From Tenacibaculum ovolyticum DSM 18103 (GTDB lineage: Bacteria; Bacteroidota; Bacteroidia; Flavobacteriales; Flavobacteriaceae): DNA of 64,000 nucleotides. Each line of letters opens with the position of its first letter. Position 1 is the first letter of the stretch. A program made the translations under genes and the position numbers. Shown piece by piece: positions 29,067 through 37,269 of the stretch. The DNA lies in the NCBI RefSeq assembly GCF_000430545.1, contig NZ_KE387165.1, forward strand, positions 62,728-126,727, given 5' to 3'. The notes beneath the pieces were generated by a model that ran no database searches, was not told the origin of the DNA, and saw nothing but the letters and a program-made list of their open reading frames with translations.

Positions 29067-30053
29067 ATGAAACAAATATTAAACAACTTATATCAACATA
29101 AAAGATTAACAAAACTTGAAGCTAAACAGGTTTTAATTGATATTGCTTCAGGAAAATTTAACGATGCACATTTAGCATCTTTTATGACTGTTTTTATGAT
29201 GCGTCCGATTTCTGTTGATGAACTTTCAGGGTTTAGAGATGCTCTAAAAGAACTAGCCATAAAAGTCGATTTTTCTGAATACAACACCATAGATATTGTA
29301 GGAACTGGCGGAGACGGGAAAGATACTTTTAACATATCTACAATGACTTCTTTTATTGTTGCAGGCACAGGACAAAAAGTAGCTAAACACGGTAACTATT
29401 CAGTTTCTTCACAATCTGGATCCTCTGACATGTTAGAAAGTTTCGGTTATAAATTTACAAATGACGAAGCTATTTTAAAATCGCATTTAGAAAAAGCAAA
29501 TATTTGTTTTTTACACGCTCCTAAATTTCATCCCGCAATGAAAGCTGTGAGCTCAACAAGAAAAGCATTAGCATTAAAAACCTTTTTTAACATGCTAGGG
29601 CCATTAGTAAATCCTAGTTCACCGCAAAATCAGTTATTAGGAACATTTAATTTAGAAGTTGCTCGCCTATACAATTACATTCTACAAGAAGAAGGCAGTA
29701 ACTACGGAATTGTACACGCCTTAGATGGTTATGATGAAATATCATTAACAAGCGGATTTAAATTATTTACCAAAAACGGAGAACAATTAATTAACCCTGA
29801 AGATTTAGGGCAAAAAAAATTACAACAATCAGATATTTTTGGAGGAATTTCTGTTGCCGATGCTGCAAAAATATTTAAGAATATTATTGAAGGAAACGGT
29901 ACTGAAGCACAAAACAGTGTTGTTTTAACAAATGCTGCTTTCGCTTTAAAAATTATTGATCATAAAAAGAGTTTCATAGAAGCTTATGAGGAAGCCAAAA
30001 ACTCATTACTAGGTTTAAAGGCTAAAGAATGTTTAAATAAATTAGTAAATTAA
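29067..30053 (+). CDS. trpD: Anthranilate phosphoribosyltransferase
   Basis: 328 residues. The PRPP-binding loop is VGTGGDGKDTFNISTMTSF (about residues 76-94), followed by VAKHGNYSVSSQSGSSDMLE, LHAPKFHPAMKAVSSTRKAL and FNMLGPLVNPSSPQNQLLG. It joins anthranilate to PRPP. It is separated from trpG by 91 nt that contain a palindromic element, and from trpC by 81 nt with another copy. Confidence 0.96.
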   Translation: MKQILNNLYQHKRLTKLEAKQVLIDIASGKFNDAHLASFMTVFMMRPISVDELSGFRDALKELAIKVDFSEYNTIDIVGTGGDGKDTFNISTMTSFIVAGTGQKVAKHGNYSVSSQSGSSDMLESFGYKFTNDEAILKSHLEKANICFLHAPKFHPAMKAVSSTRKALALKTFFNMLGPLVNPSSPQNQLLGTFNLEVARLYNYILQEEGSNYGIVHALDGYDEISLTSGFKLFTKNGEQLINPEDLGQKKLQQSDIFGGISVADAAKIFKNIIEGNGTEAQNSVVLTNAAFALKIIDHKKSFIEAYEEAKNSLLGLKAKECLNKLVN

Positions 30054-30057
30054 AATA

Positions 30058-30122
30058 TCATTACAAGAAAGAATAACGAAGTAATCTTATAAATAAAGGT
30101 TACCTACTTTGTTTGAATGACA
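30058..30122 (+). repeat. Palindromic element between trpD and trpC
   Basis: It begins TCATTACAAG and ends GAATGACA, the imperfect inverse. The left half has AACGAAGTAATCT and the right half GGTTACCTACTTTGTT. The element starts 4 nt after the trpD stop and ends 12 nt before the trpC ATG. It resembles the well-known flavobacterial repeat of the form TCATTGCGAGGAACGAAGCA. Confidence 0.7.
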
Positions 30123-30134
30123 AAAGAATAAAAA

Positions 30135-30923
30135 ATGACAATACTAGATAAAATAATCGCATTTAAGAAAACAGAAGTTGCTAAAATAAAAGCAGAAGTA
30201 CCTGTAAAAAAATTAATTGAAAGCCCTAATTTTAAGAACACTTCGTTTTCACTAAAAAAGTCTTTACTTTCAGTAGGTTCAACTGGTATCATTGCCGAGT
30301 TTAAACGCCAATCTCCTTCTAAGGGGGTTATTAACGATAAGTCTACAATTATTGAAGTAACAGAAGGCTACTTAGACGCAAACGTTGCTGCACAGTCTAT
30401 TTTAACAGATACTTCATTTTTTGGAGGAACAATGGCTGATTTACTAGAAGCTAGAACTGTAAACCAGATAAAACCTATTTTAAGAAAAGATTTTATTGTG
30501 GATGGATTTCAAATTGTTGAAGCCAAAGCTATCGGCGCAGATGTTATTCTTTTAATAGCAGCTTATTTAACACCACAAGAATTAAAAAATTACGGTCAAT
30601 TAGCAAGTGATTTAGGCTTAGAAGTTTTATACGAAGTACATACACAAGAGGATTTAGATAAAATTAACGATTTAGATAATAAAATTATCGGAATTAATAA
30701 TAGAAACTTAAAAACTTTCGAAGTTGATTTAGAGCATTCAATTAATCTAGCCAATCAAATTCCAGACACAGCAATTAAAGTCTCAGAAAGTGGAATTTCT
30801 GACCCTAGAATTATTACTGGATTAAAAGAACATGGTTTTCAAGGTTTTTTAATTGGTGAGACCTTTATGAAAACAGATAATCCTGGGCAAGCTTGCCAAG
30901 AATTTATTGATCAAATACGATAA
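30135..30923 (+). CDS. trpC: Indole-3-glycerol phosphate synthase
   Basis: 262 residues, TIM barrel. Motifs include IIAEFKRQSPSKGVI (catalytic Lys), LTDTSFFGGT, PILRKDFIVDGFQIVEA, LLIAAYL, GINNRNLKTFEVD (Asn) and VSESGISDP (Glu/Ser phosphate site). It closes the indole ring from CdRP. It overlaps neither neighbour; trpF starts 3 nt downstream, so translation is likely coupled. Confidence 0.97.
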   Translation: MTILDKIIAFKKTEVAKIKAEVPVKKLIESPNFKNTSFSLKKSLLSVGSTGIIAEFKRQSPSKGVINDKSTIIEVTEGYLDANVAAQSILTDTSFFGGTMADLLEARTVNQIKPILRKDFIVDGFQIVEAKAIGADVILLIAAYLTPQELKNYGQLASDLGLEVLYEVHTQEDLDKINDLDNKIIGINNRNLKTFEVDLEHSINLANQIPDTAIKVSESGISDPRIITGLKEHGFQGFLIGETFMKTDNPGQACQEFIDQIR

Positions 30924-30926
30924 GCT

Positions 30927-31598
30927 ATGAAGCTAAAAGTTTGTGGAATGAAATACATAGAAAACATCCAACAAGTTGCAGCACTGCAACCTGACTATTT
31001 GGGGTTTATTTTCTATGATAAGTCGAAAAGAAATTTTGAAGGGATTATTCCTGATTTACCTAAAGAAATAAAAAAATCGGGTGTCTTTGTAAATGAAATT
31101 CCTGAAATAGTAGTTTCATTAGTCGAAGAGTATGGCTTAAACATGATACAGTTACATGGAGATGAAACACCCGAATATATAGATCGTTTAAGATCAATAT
31201 TTAAAGAAAGTATCGCTGAAAAACACCCAAAGGCTAAATATAAAATGCCAGAAATTGTAAAAGTTTTTGGAATTAAAGATGATTTCGATTTTAACATTTT
31301 AAAGCCCTACGAACAGCTAGTTGATTTCTTTTTATTTGACACCAAAGGAAAAGAAAGAGGCGGAAACGGAATTACATTCGATTGGTCGGTTTTAAAAAGT
31401 TATAATTCTAACACACCTTTCTTTCTTAGTGGAGGAATTGGCTTGGAAGAAATAAATGAAATTAAAGAATTACAAAAAACAGATTTACCTATTTATGCTT
31501 TAGATGTAAATAGTAAGTTTGAAACCGAGACTGGCTTAAAATCAGTAAAAAACATAGCGAAATTTAAAAAACAAGTCATTACAAGTAAAGCAAAGTAA
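30927..31598 (+). CDS. trpF: Phosphoribosylanthranilate isomerase
   Basis: 223 residues, TIM barrel. It begins KLKVCGMKYIENI with the catalytic Cys, then LGFIFYDKSKRNF, GVFVNE, IQLHGDE, LFDTKGKERGGNGITFDW with catalytic Asp, LSGGIG and ALDVNSKFE. A spacer of about 15 residues (SIFKESIAEKHPKAKYK) lengthens the central part. The last eight codons including the stop (31575-31598) lie inside a palindromic repeat, giving the C-terminal residues VITSKAK. The C-terminus may thus have been rewritten by element insertion. Confidence 0.95.
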   Translation: MKLKVCGMKYIENIQQVAALQPDYLGFIFYDKSKRNFEGIIPDLPKEIKKSGVFVNEIPEIVVSLVEEYGLNMIQLHGDETPEYIDRLRSIFKESIAEKHPKAKYKMPEIVKVFGIKDDFDFNILKPYEQLVDFFLFDTKGKERGGNGITFDWSVLKSYNSNTPFFLSGGIGLEEINEIKELQKTDLPIYALDVNSKFETETGLKSVKNIAKFKKQVITSKAK

Positions 31599-31641
31599 TC
31601 TATTTCTTAATTAAGAGATTACTTCATTCTTCTCAATGACA
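31575..31641 (+). repeat. Palindromic element overlapping trpF 3' end, before trpB
   Basis: GTCATTACAAG at the left end and CAATGACA at the right end; AAGTAATCT and AGATTACTT form the inner arms around TTAATTA-like sequence. The left arm codes the end and stop of trpF; the right end is 12 nt before the trpB ATG. The right-hand half is better preserved than in the trpD-trpC copy. Confidence 0.7.
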
Positions 31642-31653
31642 GAAAATTAGAAT

Positions 31654-32838
31654 ATGGAATCAAAATTTCAACCAACTAAAGAAGGGTATTACGGACAATT
31701 CGGGGGAGCATTTATCCCTGAACTACTATACCCAAACGTAAAAGAGCTAGAAGATAATTATTTAGAAATTCTTGGTTCAGAAGCTTTTCAAAAAGAGTAT
31801 AAAGACTTATTGCAACATTATGTTGGCCGACCAAGTCCGCTATACTTAGCAAAACGTTTATCTGAAAAATATGGAGCTACCATTTATTTAAAACGAGAAG
31901 ACTTAAATCATACTGGTGCTCATAAAGTAAACAACACTATAGGTCAGATTTTAGTTGCTAAACATTTAGGTAAAACTAAAATTATTGCTGAAACAGGCGC
32001 TGGTCAACACGGTGTTGCCACAGCTACTGTTTGTGCGTTAATGGATTTAGAATGTGTTGTTTTTATGGGAGAGACTGACATTAAAAGACAAGCACCAAAT
32101 GTAGCACGAATGAAAATGCTTGGTGCAAAAGTAATTCCCGCAACCAGCGGAAGTAAAACTTTAAAAGATGCTACAAACGAAGCTATCCGTTACTGGATTC
32201 AACATCCTGAGACATATTACTTGATAGGTTCAGTTGTTGGTCCACACCCATACCCAGATATGGTAGCACGTTTACAAGCTGTTATTTCAGAAGAAATGAA
32301 AGCACAGTTGAAAGAGCACACAGGGAAAGAAAACCCTGATACAATTGTTGCTTGTGTTGGAGGAGGCTCTAATGCAGCAGGTGCTTTTTACCATTATTTA
32401 AACGACAAAGAGGTTGAACTAGTTGCTGTTGAAGCTGCTGGTTTAGGTGTAAATTCAGGTGAAAGCGCAGCTACCTCTCAACTTGGTGAAGTTGGTGTTA
32501 TTCACGGTAGTAAAACAATTTTAATGCAAGATGAATATGGACAAATAGTAGAACCTTATTCAATATCAGCAGGATTAGACTACCCAGGAGTTGGCCCTTT
32601 ACACGCCTATTTACATGAAACTAAGCGAGCAAAATTCATGAATGCAACAGACAAAGAAGCTTTAACTGCGGCTTATGAATTAACTAAAATCGAAGGGATT
32701 ATTCCTGCATTAGAAAGTGCACATGCATTAGCTGTTTTACCTAAAATGGATTTAAAGAAAGATCAAGTTGTTGTAATTAATCTATCTGGTAGAGGTGATA
32801 AAGATTTAGAAACCTACATTAAACATTTAGAAGAATAA
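31654..32838 (+). CDS. trpB: Tryptophan synthase beta chain
   Basis: 394 residues, PLP enzyme. [19 protein letters not shown] carries the PLP lysine near residue 88 (HK in the AHKVN motif). [16 protein letters not shown], the phosphate loop [12 protein letters not shown] near residue 230, and NLSGRGDKD near the C-terminus are all present. It condenses indole with serine. One base separates it from trpA, as usual for the alpha2beta2 complex. Confidence 0.98.
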   Translation: MESKFQPTKEGYYGQFGGAFIPELLYPNVKELEDNYLEILGSEAFQKEYKDLLQHYVGRPSPLYLAKRLSEKYGATIYLKREDLNHTGAHKVNNTIGQILVAKHLGKTKIIAETGAGQHGVATATVCALMDLECVVFMGETDIKRQAPNVARMKMLGAKVIPATSGSKTLKDATNEAIRYWIQHPETYYLIGSVVGPHPYPDMVARLQAVISEEMKAQLKEHTGKENPDTIVACVGGGSNAAGAFYHYLNDKEVELVAVEAAGLGVNSGESAATSQLGEVGVIHGSKTILMQDEYGQIVEPYSISAGLDYPGVGPLHAYLHETKRAKFMNATDKEALTAAYELTKIEGIIPALESAHALAVLPKMDLKKDQVVVINLSGRGDKDLETYIKHLEE

Positions 32839-32839
32839 A

Positions 32840-33604
32840 ATGAATTCAGTAAAAAATATATTTCAAAATAAAAGTCAAGATTTACTCTCTATTTTCTTTA
32901 CTGCTGGCTTTCCAAAACTTAACGACACTAAAGATATAATCTCAGAACTAAGCTCAAGCGGTGTTGATTTTATAGAAGTAGGTCTTCCTTACTCCGATCC
33001 TTTGGCTGATGGCCCAACAATACAACACAGCAGTGCTGTTGCTTTAAAAAATGGGATAAACCTTGATGTTATATTCAATCAATTATTAGAAATAAAAGAA
33101 ACTAATAAAACGCCATTAGTATTAATGGGGTATTTAAATCAGATTATTAAATACGGTGAAGATCGTTTTTGTAAAAAAGTAAAAGACTGCGGAATAGACA
33201 CCGTAATCATACCTGATTTACCAATGATTGAGTATGAAAATCATTACAAAGAACTATTCGCTAATTACGGAATAATTAATGTATTTTTAATTACTCCACA
33301 CACTTCTGAAGAACGAATTCGCAAAATAGACTCATTAACCGAAGCGTTTATTTACGTAGTCGCATCTGCTGCTATTACAGGCGCAAAAGGAGAAATATCA
33401 CAACAGCAAATTGATTATTTTAATCGAATAAACGCAATGAAACTAAAAAGTAAGTTAATTCTTGGTTTTGGTATTTCAGATCGCAAAACATTCACAACTG
33501 CTTGTAGTTATACCAACGGAGCTATTATTGGATCTGCCTTTATAAAAGAGTTAGATAAGAATGGAATTACTGGTATTTCTAATTTCATAAAGCAAGTAAA
33601 GTAA
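32840..33604 (+). CDS. trpA: Tryptophan synthase alpha chain
   Basis: 254 residues, TIM barrel. FFTAGFPKLNDT, FIEVGLPYSDPLADGPTIQ (catalytic Glu and Asp), VLMGYLNQI, VIIPDLPMIEYE, FLITPHTSEERI, YVVASAAITGAKG and LGFGISDR are visible. It cleaves indole glycerol phosphate and passes indole to TrpB. It is the last trp gene; a hairpin 37 nt downstream ends the operon. Confidence 0.97.
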   Translation: MNSVKNIFQNKSQDLLSIFFTAGFPKLNDTKDIISELSSSGVDFIEVGLPYSDPLADGPTIQHSSAVALKNGINLDVIFNQLLEIKETNKTPLVLMGYLNQIIKYGEDRFCKKVKDCGIDTVIIPDLPMIEYENHYKELFANYGIINVFLITPHTSEERIRKIDSLTEAFIYVVASAAITGAKGEISQQQIDYFNRINAMKLKSKLILGFGISDRKTFTTACSYTNGAIIGSAFIKELDKNGITGISNFIKQVK

Positions 33605-33640
33605 AAAACACCTTTACAATGTTAAATTTTATTACGCATA

Positions 33641-33671
33641 AAAAATCCTGAACTTTAAAGTTTAGGATTTT
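33641..33671. terminator. Bidirectional terminator between trpA and the DUF6952-like gene
   Basis: AAAAATCCT with AGGATTTT, inner AACTTT/AAAGTT stem, and T-runs on both sides. The two genes converge here. Confidence 0.8.
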
Positions 33672-33689
33672 CTTTATTTTGTTTAAAAA

Positions 33690-33947
33690 CTATTTATCTA
33701 TAGACCCTAAAACACGTTTCATAAAGCTATTTAACGCCTCTTTTTTAGGAGTACCTTCTTTTATCATCTTATCTACTTCAATAGCTCCATACATATTAGA
33801 GATTAACTCTCCTATAACATCTAATTCTTCGTCTTTTAACGATGGAACTTCAGTTAAAGCTTCTAATGTTTCTATTGTTTCAAGTAAATAATCTTGATCA
33901 TTTTCTTCAATAAAAGAAGTTAAATGTTTAATAACTGGTAATTTCAT
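33690..33947 (-). CDS. Small acidic conserved protein (probably DUF6952)
   Basis: 85 residues, helical and acidic, beginning MKLPVIKHLTSFIEEND and containing LKDEELDVIGELISNMYGA and GTPKKEALNSFMKRVLGSI. I recall closely similar small proteins next to peroxiredoxin genes in Flavobacteriia under the name DUF6952; the name is from memory. It is last in a minus-strand unit after peroxiredoxin and thioredoxin, so a link to peroxide detoxification is likely but undefined. Confidence 0.65.
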   Translation of the reverse strand: MKLPVIKHLTSFIEENDQDYLLETIETLEALTEVPSLKDEELDVIGELISNMYGAIEVDKMIKEGTPKKEALNSFMKRVLGSIDK

Positions 33948-34033
33948 AAGAATGTGTATTTATTTCTAAGTAAACTAATCATTTACTTTAAATATTTTTA
34001 TTTATTAAGATTATTGATTTCTTAATAAAAGCA

Positions 34034-34342
34034 TTAAACAACTTCGTTTACCAAGCCTTTTAATACATCAAACTTATTGGTTTGTACTTGATTCACAATT
34101 TTACCATTTACAAAAGTTGCAAAAGTAGGTAAGTTACTTACATCTGCTAATTTTCTACTCTCAGAAAATTTTTCTGCATCAACAATTACAAAAACCATAC
34201 TCTCATTCTCTGAAGATAGCTTTTTAAATTTTGGTTTCATAATACGACAATTACCACACCAAGTTGCTGAAAATTGCACTACTACTTTTGGATTATTTAC
34301 AACTAACTCTGCTAAATTATCATTGCTTAATTCTTGTATCAT
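34034..34342 (-). CDS. Thioredoxin family protein
   Basis: 102 residues, cytoplasmic (no signal peptide). The active site is TWCGNCRIMKP with Cys29 and Cys32; the variant CGNC instead of CGPC changes the proline next to the redox pair. The cis-Pro loop is NLPTFATF. It lies 84 nt after the peroxiredoxin gene and probably reduces that enzyme. A GC-rich hairpin occupies the gap between them. Confidence 0.9.
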   Translation of the reverse strand: MIQELSNDNLAELVVNNPKVVVQFSATWCGNCRIMKPKFKKLSSENESMVFVIVDAEKFSESRKLADVSNLPTFATFVNGKIVNQVQTNKFDVLKGLVNEVV

Positions 34343-34364
34343 AATTTATATTTTTTTCGAAAGG

Positions 34365-34402
34365 AGTTCGTGCTTAGTCCCTTCACTTACCGCGCACGAA
34401 CT
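34365..34402 (-). repeat. Hairpin between peroxiredoxin and thioredoxin genes
   Basis: AGTTCGTGC (34365-34373) and its exact inverse (34394-34402) form a 9-bp stem with a 20-nt loop. It is unusually GC-rich for this AT-rich window. There is no following U-run, so it is unlikely to be a simple terminator; mRNA stabilisation or translation control of the thioredoxin gene is possible. Confidence 0.5.
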
Positions 34403-34426
34403 TATTCCCTTCTTTATTTTAATTTC

Positions 34427-35068
34427 TTAGTGACTTGCTAAATATGCTGCAGTTCCTTTTGCGTTTGGTTGCATAGCATCTTTACCTTCTTCCCAGTTTG
34501 CAGGACAAACTTCACCTTTTTCTTGTACATGAGTATACGCGTCAATTAAACGTAAAAATTCATTTACATTACGACCTACTGGCATATGGTTTATACCTTC
34601 ATGAAAAACAGTTCCTTCTTCATCAATTAAATAAGTAGCTCTGTATGTTACATTATCTCCAACTACTTGTACTGTTTGAGTAGCTTCGTCAAAAATCTCT
34701 TCAGAAATATCTAAGATACCTAAAATCGATGATAAATTACGATTACTATCTGCTAATAAAGGATATGTTACACCTTCGATTCCACCATTATCCTTAGATT
34801 GGTTTAACCATGCGAAATGTACTTCAGGAGTATCACAAGAAGCTCCTATTACAATCGTATTTCTTTTTTCAAATTCACCCAATGCTTCTTGAAAAGCATG
34901 TAACTCTGTAGGGCAAACAAATGTAAAGTCTTTTGGATACCAAAATAACAATACTTTTTTCTTATTATTTACTGCTTCTTCTAATACATTTAATTTAAAT
35001 GTATCACCCATTTCGTTCATTGCGTCAACGCTTAAACTTGGAAATTTTTTACCAACTGCTGTAGCCAT
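34427..35068 (-). CDS. Two-cysteine peroxiredoxin (AhpC/Prx1 type)
   Basis: 213 residues. The peroxidatic Cys52 is in DFTFVCPTELHAF, and the resolving Cys188 is in GEVCPANWEEG with a C-terminal tail. GASCDTPEVHFAWLNQ, YPLLADSNRNLSS and ATYLIDEEGTVFH are typical of Prx1/AhpC enzymes. It reduces peroxides with electrons most probably from the thioredoxin encoded downstream. A TAnnTTTG box lies 40 nt upstream of the ATG. Confidence 0.95.
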   Translation of the reverse strand: MATAVGKKFPSLSVDAMNEMGDTFKLNVLEEAVNNKKKVLLFWYPKDFTFVCPTELHAFQEALGEFEKRNTIVIGASCDTPEVHFAWLNQSKDNGGIEGVTYPLLADSNRNLSSILGILDISEEIFDEATQTVQVVGDNVTYRATYLIDEEGTVFHEGINHMPVGRNVNEFLRLIDAYTHVQEKGEVCPANWEEGKDAMQPNAKGTAAYLASH

Positions 35069-35393
35069 TTTATATGTTCTATTAATTATTATTCGTTTTT
35101 ACAGCCACAAAGATATTTTATTATGAAAGTATTTAAATATTAAAACCAACTTTATTTTCTATCATACTATAGTTTTTACTGATCAAAATAATACACTTAA
35201 ATATATTTAACTTATACGTAGATAAATTTTCTTATTTTTTATAATAATATTTTATACATAAAGTAAAAGCCATAAATTAAAACTATTTACTCTAGAATTG
35301 AACCTCAACAAACTACAAATTATGTAAGACACAAATCTACATCCATCTTCTATAAGTGAAACTAAATACTCTTTTACGGGATGTAAACAAAAC
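35069..35393. other. AT-rich gene-free stretch
   Basis: Apart from a promoter box for the peroxiredoxin gene and the hairpin at the far end, I see no gene, repeat or RNA here. It is strongly AT-rich with short frames only. Confidence 0.5.
35108..35115 (-). promoter_or_regulatory. Candidate -7 box of the peroxiredoxin operon
   Basis: The minus strand reads TATCTTTG (TAnnTTTG), 40 nt before the start codon. No good -33 element. Confidence 0.5.
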
Positions 35394-35427
35394 AAAGCTG
35401 TTAGAAATTATTTTTCTAACAGCTTTT
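35394..35427 (-). terminator. Terminator of the GG-leader peptide gene
   Basis: AAAGCTGTTAGAAA with its inverse gives a 14-bp stem with T-run on the minus strand, 31 nt after the stop of the peptide gene. Confidence 0.85.
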
Positions 35428-35457
35428 TCATAGTTATTAAAACTTAAAAGGAATCTC

Positions 35458-35649
35458 TTAACAATTAAAAAGATTAGTCTTTCCATCAAAACATATACCA
35501 GAACCCGGTGTTGAATCATCTTCTTCACAAGGCCCCATTCTACCAGAACTTACATCAAGACAGAGTTTCAACCCTCCACCATTAACTTTTTGTTGTTCTA
35601 ATTTACTCAACTGCTTTACTCCTGATAAATCTGAAATTGTCTTTAACAT
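35458..35649 (-). CDS. GG-leader bacteriocin/RiPP-like precursor peptide
   Basis: 63 residues. The leader ends LSKLEQQKVNGG, the Bacteroidota double-glycine leader pattern, with the predicted cut after Gly25. The core of about 38 residues has four Cys (30, 41, 53, 63) and many Gly, Ser and Asp (MGPCEEDDSTPGSGICFDG), terminating in Cys. This would be processed by a C39-peptidase ABC exporter, not present in this window. It has its own terminator, so it is an orphan unit between the peroxiredoxin operon and an NtrC-like regulator. The product could be a bacteriocin, a signalling peptide or a disulfide-rich secreted peptide. Confidence 0.75.
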   Translation of the reverse strand: MLKTISDLSGVKQLSKLEQQKVNGGGLKLCLDVSSGRMGPCEEDDSTPGSGICFDGKTNLFNC

Positions 35650-35948
35650 ATTTTTATTTTTTAATTCGATATAAATATAAAATTTTATTTTTCACCAAAC
35701 ACTTTTTTACTTTTTTTAACATTTATTTAATAAACTCATTTTCAATATTATAAAAAACACAATACAGAGCATAATCATGCTTTCAAGTTCATTTTTTTTG
35801 AGTAAATAATCTTAATTCCATCCAACTTCTAACCTTTACTTTTGATCAATAATTTTGTTAAAGAATCATCCTTTAGCATATTTAGAGCTATTTCAAGAAG
35901 TATAGTTAAGTTTCATTAGAAGATTAAAAAAAATAAAAATGCCCCTAT

Positions 35949-37112
35949 TTACTTAGTTGCAAATAGTTTCACGTCATTCTCTGAGACTATTTTTTCCCCT
36001 AAGATAATTAAACGCTCTACAACATTACGAAGCTCCCTAATATTACCCGTCCAATCGTATTCTTGTAGCAACTTAATTGAAGTTACTGAAAATTCTTTTT
36101 GAACCATTCCTTGTTCTGAAGCAATCTTCTCAGAAAAAAAATCAACTAACAAAGGTATATCTCCTCTTCTATCGTTTAGAGCAGGAACCTTTATTAAAAT
36201 AACTGCTAAACGATGGTATAGATCTTCTCTAAATCGACCTTCTGCAATTTCCTTTTTTAAATCTTTATTGGTTGCAGCAACAATACGTACGTTTACCTTT
36301 ATATCTTTATCTGAACCTACTCTTTGAATTTTATTTTCTTGTAGAGCTCGCAGTACTTTTGCTTGAGCAGACAAACTCATATCACCAATTTCATCTAAAA
36401 AAATAGTACCTCCGTTTGCTGCTTCAAACTTACCTGCACGGTCTTTGTTTGCTCCAGTAAAAGAACCTTTCACATGACCAAATAACTCACTTTCTATTAA
36501 TTCAGAAGGAATTGCAGCACAGTTAACTTCAATCATTGATGCTTTTACTCTATCTGATTTTTCATGTAACCAATGCGCCACCAATTCTTTTCCTGTTCCG
36601 TTTGGCCCAGTAATTAAAACTCTTGCGTCTGTAGCTGCTACTTTTTCAATGATTTCTTTAATATGAGTAATTGCATCACTCTCCCCAATCATCTCGTAAC
36701 TCTTACTAACCTTCTTTTTAAGACGTTTGTTTTCAACTACAAGCTCTTTACGATCTAACGCATTTCTAACTGTATTTAATAAACGGTTTAAATCTGGCGG
36801 CTTAGAAATATAATCAAATGCCCCTAAACGCATTGTATTAACAGCAGTATCTAAATCTCCATGCCCAGAAATCATTACCATTGGTGTTTCTGGTTTTATT
36901 TTCTTAGCTTTTTCTAATACCTCAACACCATCCATTTTTGGCATTTTAATATCACAAAGTACTAAATCGTAATCTTTATTTTTAATCATTTCAATCCCTG
37001 CCAATCCATCTTCTGCCTCTTCAACTTCATAAGCATCATTCTCTTCTGAAATGATTTTCTTTAAAACTCTACGGATTGCCGCTTCATCTTCTATGATTAA
37101 TATTTTTGACAT
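35949..37112 (-). CDS. NtrC-like response regulator lacking the Fis HTH
   Basis: 387 residues. The receiver domain (1-120) has the phosphoacceptor in LVLCDIKMPKMDG and the Lys in YISKPPD. The AAA+ domain has Walker A LITGPNGTGKE near residue 165, the sigma-54 contact loop as GSFTGANKDRAG instead of GAFTGA, Walker B GGTIFLDEIGDMS, and EDLYHRLAVI. The protein stops shortly after DWTGNIRELRNVVERLIIL at about 375, with no C-terminal DNA-binding helices. It would activate sigma-54 holoenzyme without site-specific DNA binding or through a partner. No histidine kinase is adjacent. Confidence 0.88.
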   Translation of the reverse strand: MSKILIIEDEAAIRRVLKKIISEENDAYEVEEAEDGLAGIEMIKNKDYDLVLCDIKMPKMDGVEVLEKAKKIKPETPMVMISGHGDLDTAVNTMRLGAFDYISKPPDLNRLLNTVRNALDRKELVVENKRLKKKVSKSYEMIGESDAITHIKEIIEKVAATDARVLITGPNGTGKELVAHWLHEKSDRVKASMIEVNCAAIPSELIESELFGHVKGSFTGANKDRAGKFEAANGGTIFLDEIGDMSLSAQAKVLRALQENKIQRVGSDKDIKVNVRIVAATNKDLKKEIAEGRFREDLYHRLAVILIKVPALNDRRGDIPLLVDFFSEKIASEQGMVQKEFSVTSIKLLQEYDWTGNIRELRNVVERLIILGEKIVSENDVKLFATK

Positions 37113-37269
37113 TCTTTTATTTATATTTTTAGGATAAAGAAAGAAAAGTTTTTTTTATCATTCTTCTATTCTTTCTTCTACACCGATTAACTTCTTATTT
37201 TTATCTATTCTTTGTGATTGGATAAAACAACTAGTGCTTGTAAATCAAAAAGCGAGCCAAGTACTATTA

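Noticed and set aside
35337..35528. Minus-strand 63-residue frame overlapping the GG-leader peptide gene
   Set aside because: It overlaps the peptide gene in another frame and runs through its terminator hairpin.
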